The notes below the pieces were generated by a model, which was given only the letters and a program-made list of their open reading frames with translations, did not search any database and had not been told where the DNA came from. From an uncultured Porphyromonadaceae bacterium (lineage in GTDB: Bacteria; Bacteroidota; Bacteroidia; Bacteroidales; Muribaculaceae), in contig CAMWMD010000035.1 in NCBI GenBank assembly GCA_947175265.1, positions 1 to 33,470 on the forward strand: 33,470 nucleotides of DNA, in the 5' to 3' direction. The position numbers were made by a program, and so were the translations under genes. Positions within the stretch are counted from its first letter, which is position 1, and every line of letters starts with the position of its first letter. Shown in pieces: positions 25,323 to 31,721 of this stretch.

Positions 25323-26462
25323 ATGAAAAAGACTATTATTTCGGCTGCTATACTTTTAGGAACTGTCTCGGCAGCGTCCGCTCAGCAAGCCATCGCAACC
25401 CCGAAATTTGGCGACAACTGGTCGCTCGGTATCAATGGTGGTATCACTACTCCTATGAACCACTCCCATTTCTTCCGTGATGCCCGCGCAGTGGTCGGCC
25501 TCAAGCTCGACAAGAAAATTTCTCCTATCTACAAGGTAGGTATCGAAGGTGATTTCGCAATCAACACCTCTACTGTCAGAGGCCCTCACAGTTATACCGC
25601 ATTCGATGATTCTTACGTTGGCGCATACGGTGCCGTCAATCTCTTCAACCTCTTCGGAGGATATCCCGGAAAGGTTCGTCCGATTGATATTGACGCTGTG
25701 CTCGGCGCAGGTTGGGGACACAGATTCGAAACCGAGACTCACGACTACAACTATTTCGGCACGAAAACCGGATTGAACATTAACTTTAATGTCAATGATT
25801 ATCTGACAATCACTGTTCAGCCTTCAATCATTTGGAATATGACTTCCAATCCCACTCGCAACAGCAGTGCCGCTTACAATAAAAACGAAGCCAATTATAA
25901 CATTACTGCCGGCGTAGCTTACAACTTCGGTGGCAATGGATTCAAGGTTGTCGAGCCTTACAACCAGGCACAAATCGACGAACTTAACGGCCAGCTCAAC
26001 GAACTCCGTGGCGCTCTCGACGCTTCCAACGCTCAGAACAGGGCTCTCAAGGCTCAGGCTAAGGGTATGGAAGAGGAGATCGTGAAACTCCAGAACAAGC
26101 CTGCAAAGGTCGTTAACACTGTTCAGGTCAAGAACAACCTCGAGTCTGTAAGATACGTCTTCTTCCGCCTCGGTTCTTCAGTTATCGGTGCTGACCAGCA
26201 GCCTAACGTGGAGATGATTGCCGCTTACCTCAACAATCACCCCAACAGCAAGGTCATCATCAAGGGTTACGCTTCTAAGGACGGCCCGGAGGAAGTGAAC
26301 ATCCGTCTCGCCAACCAGCGCGCTCAGTCTGTTAAGGACGCTCTCATGAAGCGCTATAAGATTCCGGCTTCAAGAATCGTAGCTGAAGGTGAAGGTATCG
26401 GCAACATGTTTGAGGAAGAATCTTGGAACCGCGTTGCTATCTGTATCCTTGAGACTAAATAA
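25323..26462 (+). CDS. OmpA-family outer membrane protein
   Basis: Protein of 379 residues. A signal peptide (MKKTIISAAILLGTVSAASA) precedes a beta-barrel region of about 200 residues with alternating aromatic strands. A heptad-rich linker (about residues 215-260, QAQIDELNGQLNELRGALDA) probably forms a coiled coil. The C-terminal OmpA domain (about 270-379) has the peptidoglycan-binding pattern with NIRLANQRAQSVKDAL and SRIVAEGEG. It would anchor the outer membrane to the cell wall and may be an abundant surface protein. It is monocistronic, divergent from gltB, and ends in a strong terminator. Confidence 0.93.
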   Translation: MKKTIISAAILLGTVSAASAQQAIATPKFGDNWSLGINGGITTPMNHSHFFRDARAVVGLKLDKKISPIYKVGIEGDFAINTSTVRGPHSYTAFDDSYVGAYGAVNLFNLFGGYPGKVRPIDIDAVLGAGWGHRFETETHDYNYFGTKTGLNINFNVNDYLTITVQPSIIWNMTSNPTRNSSAAYNKNEANYNITAGVAYNFGGNGFKVVEPYNQAQIDELNGQLNELRGALDASNAQNRALKAQAKGMEEEIVKLQNKPAKVVNTVQVKNNLESVRYVFFRLGSSVIGADQQPNVEMIAAYLNNHPNSKVIIKGYASKDGPEEVNIRLANQRAQSVKDALMKRYKIPASRIVAEGEGIGNMFEEESWNRVAICILETK

Positions 26463-26507
26463 TCAAACTAAATAAATTCTGAGTACATTCTCGCAAGAGA
26501 TCATGAT

Positions 26508-26539
26508 AATGGCTTCCGCTCCGGCGGAGGCCATTTTTT
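26508..26539 (+). terminator. intrinsic terminator of the OmpA-family gene
   Basis: AATGGCTTCCGC pairs with GCGGAGGCCATT (one G-T pair), loop TCCG, followed by a run of T. It directly abuts the end of the convergent small gene at 26546. Confidence 0.9.
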
Positions 26540-26545
26540 AATATC

Positions 26546-26869
26546 CTAACGGCGCCTCCTGAGCCATCCCCATCTTTTCCTTCTCCGTAGATATCCCCCG
26601 TCACGCTCATTTTCGTAGGCCTCCCTCTCGAATGAGATCGCCCGGTAGGCCTCGAAACTGTTGCCGAGCCGGATAAGATGCACGAGCCATTCGACGACAT
26701 ACCATATATAGAAGAGCAGGTACCCCATCTCCTTCATCTGAGCCGTATGGATTCTCTCGTGATTGAGCATCACGGCGTCGCAAGGCCCTTTTGCGAAAAG
26801 CACTCCGAAAAGATTTATGGCATAGTATCTCCTTCCGAACGGTATTATTTTGTTGTAGATTATCTTCAT
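26546..26869 (-). CDS. small membrane-associated protein with HExxH motif
   Basis: Protein of 107 residues. It starts MKIIYNKIIPFGRRYYAINL, has the zinc-protease-like motif HERIH near residue 37 (LNHERIHTAQMKEMG), one hydrophobic helix (YLLFYIWYVVEWLVHLI) and a basic Arg/Trp-rich C-terminus. It resembles a conserved uncharacterised Bacteroidales family. The HExxH motif suggests metal binding, but a third ligand and peptidase activity cannot be shown from sequence alone. It is transcribed from its own -7 box (complement of 26901-26908) divergently from the transporter gene. Confidence 0.75.
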   Translation of the reverse strand: MKIIYNKIIPFGRRYYAINLFGVLFAKGPCDAVMLNHERIHTAQMKEMGYLLFYIWYVVEWLVHLIRLGNSFEAYRAISFEREAYENERDGGYLRRRKRWGWLRRRR

Positions 26870-26900
26870 GGCGATGGTGTCTGTTTAAATTTCAATTCTG

Positions 26901-26908
26901 CAAATATA
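26901..26908 (-). promoter_or_regulatory. -7 box of the HExxH small gene
   Basis: The complement reads TATATTTG, matching TAnnTTTG. No TTTG lies at the expected -33 distance. Leader about 25 bases. Confidence 0.45.
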
Positions 26909-26947
26909 ATATTTTATTATCTCCTCCGGGCTATCAAAAAATTTATT

Positions 26948-26955
26948 TAAATTTG
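26948..26955 (+). promoter_or_regulatory. -7 box of the AspT-fold transporter gene
   Basis: TAAATTTG matches TAnnTTTG, 72 bases upstream of the ATG. The -33 element is not clear. Confidence 0.45.
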
Positions 26956-27027
26956 CACTCAGGCAACAAAACCTCTCTCCTCCCGAAATCTTCCCTTCCC
27001 CTACCCATTTGAAAAAACAAATAACAG

Positions 27028-28203
27028 ATGATAATAGAAATTCTCCGCGACAATCCCGTCATCCCTCTCTTCCTCACACTCGGCTGCGGCTTCTGGCTCG
27101 GCTCCCTGCGCTACAAGGCTTTCTCGTTGGGTGTGGTGCCCGCCACTCTGCTTGCCGGCGTGATCATAGGGCAGCTTGACATCGTGATTCCCCCCATAGT
27201 CAAATCCCTCTTCTTCATCCTCTTCCTCTTCTCGATTGGTTACAGCGTGGGGCCGCAGTTCTTCCATGCCTTTAAGGGAAACGGATTCCGGCAGGTGCTT
27301 TTCGCCGCTGTCGAGGCCCTTATCTGCGTGGGCACCGTAGTGGCCTTTTCCAAAATTATGGGGTATGGCACCGGAGAATCGCTCGGCCTTTTCGCCGGCT
27401 CGCAGACAGCCTCCGCCTCCCTGGGGCTTATCACCGACACGGTGGCAGGCCTTGACATCGCAGCGCCCGAAAAGGAGCATATCCAGAAAATGGTACCGGC
27501 CTGCTATGCCGTCACATACGTCTTCGGAGCAATAGGCTCCGCATGGTTTCTATCCCTTGCAGGCCCGCGCCTGCTCGGCGGACTCGACAAGGTAAAGGCC
27601 GAAGCCAAAGCCCTCGAACATACCGCCCTCCCCAAGCCAGAGCCTGAAAAGAAATCATCTTCCGACACCACCGACATGATTTTCATCGGCTTCGGAGTGG
27701 CCCTCGGATGCTTTATCGGAGCGATATCATTCAACCTCAAGACCATCCCCATCTCACTCAGCACCACAGGAGGCGCACTCCTGATGGGCATTGTGCTCGG
27801 ATGGTGGCGCAACCGTCATCCCCGCTTCGGCTACATCCCTCCGCAGGTGGTATGGTTTCTCGATAATATTGGCCTGAATCTCTTCATAGCGATAATCGGT
27901 CTCACAGCCGGACCATCCTTCATCCCTGCCATACGCGAGGTTGGCGTGATGCTCGTGGCAATAGGAGCCGTAGCCACCATCCTGCCTCTCGCAATCTGCA
28001 TATTCATCGGCCGGAAGATATTCCGCTTCTCCACACCGGAGACTCTCGGTTGCGTGGCCGGTGCGCGTTGCGGCGTAGCTGCCATCGGCGCGATACAGGA
28101 TACCCTCGACAGCACTGTCCCCATGGTAGGCTACACCGTCTGCTACGCCTCGGCCAACTTCATACTCGTCTTCTCCTCGCTGATAGTGCTCTTCACGATA
28201 TAG
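27028..28203 (+). CDS. AspT/YidE/YbjL-fold transporter lacking RCK domains
   Basis: Integral membrane protein of 391 residues with about ten hydrophobic helices in two halves. Segments such as VPATLLAGVIIGQLDIVIPP, FLFSIGYSVGPQFF and LFAGSQTASASLGLITDTV in the first half, and IGLTAGPSFIPAIREVG and CVAGARCGVAAIGAIQDTL in the second, are typical of the AspT/YidE/YbjL family. Usual members are about 550 residues and carry two RCK_C (TrkA-C) domains between the halves. Here the linker is only about 50 residues, rich in Lys/Glu/Pro (KPEPEKKSSSD), so the regulatory domains are absent. It probably exchanges a small carboxylate or amino acid across the inner membrane; the substrate is not determined by sequence. 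Confidence 0.82.
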   Translation: MIIEILRDNPVIPLFLTLGCGFWLGSLRYKAFSLGVVPATLLAGVIIGQLDIVIPPIVKSLFFILFLFSIGYSVGPQFFHAFKGNGFRQVLFAAVEALICVGTVVAFSKIMGYGTGESLGLFAGSQTASASLGLITDTVAGLDIAAPEKEHIQKMVPACYAVTYVFGAIGSAWFLSLAGPRLLGGLDKVKAEAKALEHTALPKPEPEKKSSSDTTDMIFIGFGVALGCFIGAISFNLKTIPISLSTTGGALLMGIVLGWWRNRHPRFGYIPPQVVWFLDNIGLNLFIAIIGLTAGPSFIPAIREVGVMLVAIGAVATILPLAICIFIGRKIFRFSTPETLGCVAGARCGVAAIGAIQDTLDSTVPMVGYTVCYASANFILVFSSLIVLFTI

Positions 28204-28205
28204 AA

Positions 28206-28230
28206 AGTGCCGGAGAGAGGCTCCGGCACT
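28206..28230 (+). terminator. hairpin after the transporter gene
   Basis: AGTGCCGGAG and CTCCGGCACT form a perfect 10-bp stem with loop AGAGG, three bases after the stop codon. No T-tract follows, so it may be a weak or factor-assisted terminator. Confidence 0.6.
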
Positions 28231-28235
28231 GAAGT

Positions 28236-28300
28236 GAGCGTTAGCGCGCTGTCTGTGCAAGCGTGCTGCCTGCGTTAGTGCGATTTCTGTGTTAGCGTGT
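28236..28300 (+). repeat. degenerate GTTAGCG-type repeats in the convergent gap
   Basis: GCGTTAGCGCG, GCGTTAGTGCG and TGTTAGCGTGT recur with similar spacing between the transporter hairpin and the 3' end of the dipeptidase gene. They look like a decayed simple repeat. No gene is present. Confidence 0.5.
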
Positions 28301-28326
28301 GGCGGCCCATGGGTCGCCATTCCCAT

Positions 28327-29982
28327 TTACTGAGGCATAAGGTAACGATCTCCCGTCGTCTTGACAATCATCTCGTAAAATTCCGGCTTATATCCGGGCG
28401 ACTCCGGAGAAAGCGGTTTGCCATACTTGTTTCGTGCAAACTCACCGTTCGCATCCACCTTTTTCCTCTTTCCGTCTATATACTTCACAATTAGATACTG
28501 AGCCAGGTCCCTGTAGGCATCCGTAGCCTCCTTGGCTATCGCAGCCCCTTCCTCATTGACGCTCTTCTCAAGCCCGGCCATATCCCCGGCTTCGTAAAGC
28601 GCGAGTAGTTGTGCATCCTTTGCCCGGCGTGCTTCCGCGAATTTATCCTCCAAGCCACCCTGCACCTTGCGGATATCGTCAATCATCATGTCATAGCCGT
28701 GGTAAGCCTGATTCGCCACCCAATTGTTCACCCAGAAATTGGCCGTCGGAGAGAAGGTATAGAGATCACCGTTACCCACACGCAACTCCTCCGGCACCTC
28801 CGTCATAGAACAATAGAAAGGCATATAGACTGAAGTGTTGGCATCATCGGTGCCAAACCATAGGATTCCACCCACTGCATCCGGCATATCGCCCCTGCTC
28901 TGGCTCACGAAATGCCAGGCTGTCTGCTGTGTGGCTGTCGGCCGCTCATGAAAATAAGTCTTTCCATCCACCTCATACCTGTTGGGAGCCCATCTCACGG
29001 GAGCCGTATGGTTGCCGGCCCCTATATCCTTCGTCATGTCAAGGTCAGTCCCCTCATAATGGTCGCGCATACGCTCCTGCATATCCTTGAGCGACAGTTT
29101 GCGGTCAGGGATGATATACAGCGGCAGAGGCTCATCACTCTCTGCCTTCACCCACTTCAGCCAACGCGCATCCTCCTCAGGAGTAGCGAAATTGCGGTAG
29201 AAACTCCACACACGCCCGTCGCACGAACGACGCTTCGCAGGCTTATGGTCGCTGAAAGCATCCGCAAAAGAGAAATCCTCATCCTTCCCCTTGAGATAGC
29301 CATGCTTCCGCGCCCACTTGAAAAGATCCTTCGAATAAATCACATTCTCCTTATCCTTATAATCGACCTTGCGGATACGCGGCTCATTGGCATGCGCGGC
29401 TATGGCATTATCCGGAATCCTAACGGCAATCCAGTTGGCTCCCTTCTCTCCGCTCCCCTTTCCTATCATCTCCATAATCCACGCCTCATTCTTATCAGCA
29501 ATGGAGAAAGTCTCACCCGTACTGGCATAGCCATACTCATCCACAAGCTCACCCATCAGCTTAATCGCCTCGCGAGCCGACTTCGCCCTCTCCAAAGTGA
29601 TATAGATAAGGCTCCCGTAATCAAGAAGGGAATTGCCCGTAGTATCCTCAAGTTCAGGATAACCGCCCCAGGTAGTCTCCCCGATTACCACCTGATGCTC
29701 ATTCATATTACCCACAACATTATACGTCTCCCCCGCCTGCGGAATCTCACCACGCGGAGTATCGTCACCCCAATCAATCACCTTACGCATCTCCCCCGGA
29801 CCATGCTTACCCCTCGCAGAATGGTGGAGATACCCGAACCGCGTATAGGAATCATCCGCGTAGGTCACCATGACAGACCCATCCGCAGTAGCACCCTTAC
29901 CCGCGATAAAATTAGTACAGGCAAAAGCATCCGCCGCAATCAAAGCAGCCCCCGCCAGCCCCATAAAAAATCTCTTACTCAT
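28327..29982 (-). CDS. C69-family dipeptidase, exported
   Basis: Protein of 551 residues. The signal peptide ends at A21 and the mature chain begins with the nucleophile C22 (FACTNFIAGK), as in C69 N-terminal-nucleophile dipeptidases. Further family features are SVMVTYADDSY, VGNMNEHQVVIGETTWGG, NEAWIMEMIG and the RVPDNAIAAHANEPRI-like stretch. It should hydrolyse dipeptides in the periplasm. It lies 11 bp downstream of the CMP-sugar synthetase gene on the same strand and probably shares its transcript. Together with the other exported peptidases in the window it supports peptide use. Confidence 0.93.
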   Translation of the reverse strand: MSKRFFMGLAGAALIAADAFACTNFIAGKGATADGSVMVTYADDSYTRFGYLHHSARGKHGPGEMRKVIDWGDDTPRGEIPQAGETYNVVGNMNEHQVVIGETTWGGYPELEDTTGNSLLDYGSLIYITLERAKSAREAIKLMGELVDEYGYASTGETFSIADKNEAWIMEMIGKGSGEKGANWIAVRIPDNAIAAHANEPRIRKVDYKDKENVIYSKDLFKWARKHGYLKGKDEDFSFADAFSDHKPAKRRSCDGRVWSFYRNFATPEEDARWLKWVKAESDEPLPLYIIPDRKLSLKDMQERMRDHYEGTDLDMTKDIGAGNHTAPVRWAPNRYEVDGKTYFHERPTATQQTAWHFVSQSRGDMPDAVGGILWFGTDDANTSVYMPFYCSMTEVPEELRVGNGDLYTFSPTANFWVNNWVANQAYHGYDMMIDDIRKVQGGLEDKFAEARRAKDAQLLALYEAGDMAGLEKSVNEEGAAIAKEATDAYRDLAQYLIVKYIDGKRKKVDANGEFARNKYGKPLSPESPGYKPEFYEMIVKTTGDRYLMPQ

Positions 29983-29993
29983 AAGTCGTCCAT

Positions 29994-30701
29994 CTAAAAT
30001 TTCAGCCCGCGCTCAAACTGCCACTCCATATAATCGAAATCCTCCGGTTCATCCAGATCGAAGCACACATGCGGCATCTCATATACAATCGACCTCGGCG
30101 TGACAGCACGAGGATTCTCGCAATCAAGAGCTTCACGCCGATACACATAGATCGACCCATTCATATCATAAACCTTCGGCGACTCCTGCCTGCTCTTATA
30201 CATACTCCCGTCGCACACCACGCCATAGTACCCGTTACCCTTCCTCTCAACCATAGCGAAATAAGGATTTCGCCGGCAAGGACTCACCGAGAACACCGTC
30301 AACGCCTCCGGATCCCCCTCAATCAGCCGCACGCACTCCTTCACGTCATCAAGGCTCCGCAACGGAGAGGTGACGTCAAGATCAAGCACATAATCATATC
30401 GTTTCCCATGCTTCCCCTCCGCATAATACATCACGTCGCGTATAGCCTCCGGCTTCCCGCAAGTATCATTCGCAAGAAAATCCGGACGCACATAATCACT
30501 CTTCAACCCCCACTCGCCTGCAACTCGGCGTATCTCTTCCGAATCGGTCGACAACTCAACATCCGCCCCGAAAACCTCCGCAGCCTTCAGTGCCATCTCG
30601 ATAGTATGCGCTATCAGCGGCCTCCCGCCGAGCATCTTTATATTCTTACCGGGGATACCCTTCGACCCCCCGCGTCCGCAGACTGTAATAAGCATATTCA
30701 T
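29994..30701 (-). CDS. acylneuraminate cytidylyltransferase family protein
   Basis: Protein of 235 residues from the ATG at 30701. The family nucleotide-binding start is ITVCGRGGSKGIPGKNIK, followed by RPLIAHTIEMAL, LDLDVTSPLRSLDDV and MNGSIYVYRREAL. These enzymes activate nonulosonic or similar acidic sugars as CMP-sugars for glycans; the exact sugar cannot be assigned and no sugar-synthesis gene lies nearby. The reading frame extends to 30725, but that start overlaps the likely -7 box (30723-30730), so a start at 30701 or 30695 is favoured. The downstream gene encodes an unrelated dipeptidase. Confidence 0.85.
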   Translation of the reverse strand: MNMLITVCGRGGSKGIPGKNIKMLGGRPLIAHTIEMALKAAEVFGADVELSTDSEEIRRVAGEWGLKSDYVRPDFLANDTCGKPEAIRDVMYYAEGKHGKRYDYVLDLDVTSPLRSLDDVKECVRLIEGDPEALTVFSVSPCRRNPYFAMVERKGNGYYGVVCDGSMYKSRQESPKVYDMNGSIYVYRREALDCENPRAVTPRSIVYEMPHVCFDLDEPEDFDYMEWQFERGLKF

Positions 30702-30722
30702 GACAATCACTAAATTTTTCGG

Positions 30723-30730
30723 CAAAGATA
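30723..30730 (-). promoter_or_regulatory. -7 box of the CMP-sugar synthetase / dipeptidase unit
   Basis: The complement reads TATCTTTG, matching TAnnTTTG. A transcript starting about 7 bases further would begin near 30716, after the longest possible start codon (30725), which therefore cannot be used from this promoter. Confidence 0.5.
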
Positions 30731-30872
30731 ATCAATTTTCCCAAATCACCAATATCCGCCCCCCTATCGCAAATCATATCCTCCCCAAGCCCTCCACAGC
30801 CATTATCAAAAAAGAATCCTCAAATTTTCAATTAAATAAAACACATTCAAAAATTATTCAAAACTTTTTTAT

Positions 30873-30880
30873 TAATTTTG
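30873..30880 (+). promoter_or_regulatory. -7 box of the HU gene
   Basis: TAATTTTG matches TAnnTTTG, 34 bases before the ATG. The region further upstream is very AT-rich and shows no clear -33 element. Confidence 0.5.
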
Positions 30881-30914
30881 CACCTTGAATTCCAAATACA
30901 AAACTCTTAATAAA

Positions 30915-31199
30915 ATGACAAAAGCAGAAATCGCAAATGAAATTGCAAAGACAACAGGCATTGAGAAGGCAGCCGTTGTTACAGTAATTGAGAACTTTAT
31001 GACAGTCGTTAAAGACTCTTTGGCTCACGGAGAAAATGTCTACCTTCGCGGCTTCGGCTCATTCATAATCAAGAAACGCGCAGAGAAAACAGCTCGCAAC
31101 ATCTCCAAGAACACCTCGCTCATCATCCCCGAGCACAATATCCCTGCCTTCAAACCCGCAGACACCTTCAAGGAGGACGTAGCCAAAGGCACAAAATAA
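30915..31199 (+). CDS. HU/IHF-family DNA-binding protein
   Basis: Protein of 94 residues from the ATG at 30915 (MTKAEIANEIAKTTGIEKAA). The HU signature includes GFGSFIIKKRAEKTARN and the proline-containing beta-arm tip IIPEHNIPAFKP, which bends DNA. The frame is open upstream to 30885, but that would give an atypical N-terminus. HU is an abundant nucleoid protein; HU-type proteins often assist site-specific recombination, which is notable because a candidate invertible segment starts 150 bp downstream. The 3' region carries a 24-bp palindrome and a strong terminator. Confidence 0.95.
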   Translation: MTKAEIANEIAKTTGIEKAAVVTVIENFMTVVKDSLAHGENVYLRGFGSFIIKKRAEKTARNISKNTSLIIPEHNIPAFKPADTFKEDVAKGTK

Positions 31200-31243
31200 A
31201 TCCCGCGCCGCAAAAAACTGCGCCGGCAGTAATGCGTCCAGAG

Positions 31244-31267
31244 TGTAGCAAGCCATGGCTTGCTACA
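31244..31267. repeat. 24-bp perfect palindrome in the HU 3' region
   Basis: TGTAGCAAGCCA and TGGCTTGCTACA are exact complements without a loop. A second small hairpin (GAAGC...GCTTC, 31275-31290) follows. It would fold in the HU transcript ahead of the terminator. Confidence 0.8.
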
Positions 31268-31320
31268 TCCACCTGAAGCCCCGGTGCTTCCTTCTCCACA
31301 AAAAGGCAACAAAAACATAA

Positions 31321-31352
31321 AAAGGAATCAGTAAAAACTGATTCCTTTTTTT
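31321..31352 (+). terminator. intrinsic terminator of the HU gene
   Basis: AAAGGAATCAGT and ACTGATTCCTTT form a perfect 12-bp stem with an AAAA loop, followed by a T-tract. It separates the HU transcript from the invertible-promoter region, whose left repeat begins at its T-tract. Confidence 0.95.
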
Positions 31353-31379
31353 AATTATCTCTTGGCAAGAGATAATTAA
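31351..31379. repeat. left 29-bp inverted repeat (IRL)
   Basis: TTAATTATCTCTTG, a central G, and CAAGAGATAATTAA form a 14-bp-arm palindrome with an asymmetric centre. It matches the reverse complement of the repeat at 31549-31577 at 28 of 29 positions. Confidence 0.92.
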
Positions 31380-31521
31380 CTTTCCTTAAACATCTTATTA
31401 TCAATAGAATATTTCCTAATAAAAATCCGATTTTTAAAACAAATCAATAATGATGGCAAGATAAGGCTCCTCTTTTAATAAAAATTTCATTTCCTAACTC
31501 GGTAATTTCAAATAAATTTAG

Positions 31522-31529
31522 TAACTTTG
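31522..31529 (+). promoter_or_regulatory. -7 box inside the invertible segment
   Basis: TAACTTTG matches TAnnTTTG. It is 20 bp left of the right inverted repeat and points toward the fusion gene at 31722. No clear TTTG lies at -33, so it may need an activator. The transcript would begin near 31536 and include the right repeat as a 5'-UTR hairpin. Confidence 0.55.
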
Positions 31530-31548
31530 CCTTATAAAATAGAGGCAT

Positions 31549-31577
31549 TTAATTATCTCTTGCCAAGAGATTATTAA
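31549..31577. repeat. right 29-bp inverted repeat (IRR)
   Basis: TTAATTATCTCTTG, a central C, and CAAGAGATTATTAA; the second arm has one mismatch (T for A). See the left copy at 31351-31379. Confidence 0.92.
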
Positions 31578-31721
31578 CCCTCCCAAGGCGCAACACCCAC
31601 AACACCAAAGTGTTACAGCCAGAAATAGATATAACTCTCATAATCCCCTCCGCACTCGGGCAGGGGGTCGGCGACTATACCCGAAAATTCCGGCTTTATT
31701 AAAAATCTCTCCATACCCTAA
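31578..31721 (+). other. leader of the fusion gene
   Basis: These 144 untranslated bases lie between the right inverted repeat and the ATG. They contain a small hairpin AACAC-CAAA-GTGTT (31601-31614) and a GC-rich CCCCT...AGGGG pair (31645-31666), without T-tracts. In Bacteroides capsule operons the 5' leader is where UpxY proteins act; a similar role here is possible but unproven. Confidence 0.4.

Larger units (their letters stand above)
31351..31577. promoter_or_regulatory. candidate invertible promoter segment
   Basis: Two 29-bp repeats enclose 169 bp (31380-31548) that contain no gene but hold a rightward -7 box at 31522-31529 close to the right repeat. The single central base is G in the left repeat and C in the right one, so the pair is better matched as inverted (28/29) than direct (27/29) repeats. 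The segment size and the position of the promoter near one end resemble the invertible capsule promoters of Bacteroides. In the orientation seen here the promoter reads toward the recombinase-UpxY fusion gene (ON). Inversion itself is inferred. Confidence 0.65.

Noticed and set aside
28912..29997. Plus-strand frame of 361 codons
   Set aside because: It is antisense to the C69 dipeptidase, which has a clear signal peptide, nucleophile and family motifs.
30069..30713. Plus-strand frame of 214 codons
   Set aside because: Antisense shadow of the cytidylyltransferase gene, whose nucleotide-binding motif is unmistakable.
31351..31379. Left palindrome as a second terminator of HU
   Set aside because: It lies after a strong terminator, lacks a following T-tract, and has an inverted partner 170 bp away, which fits a recombination or regulator site better.
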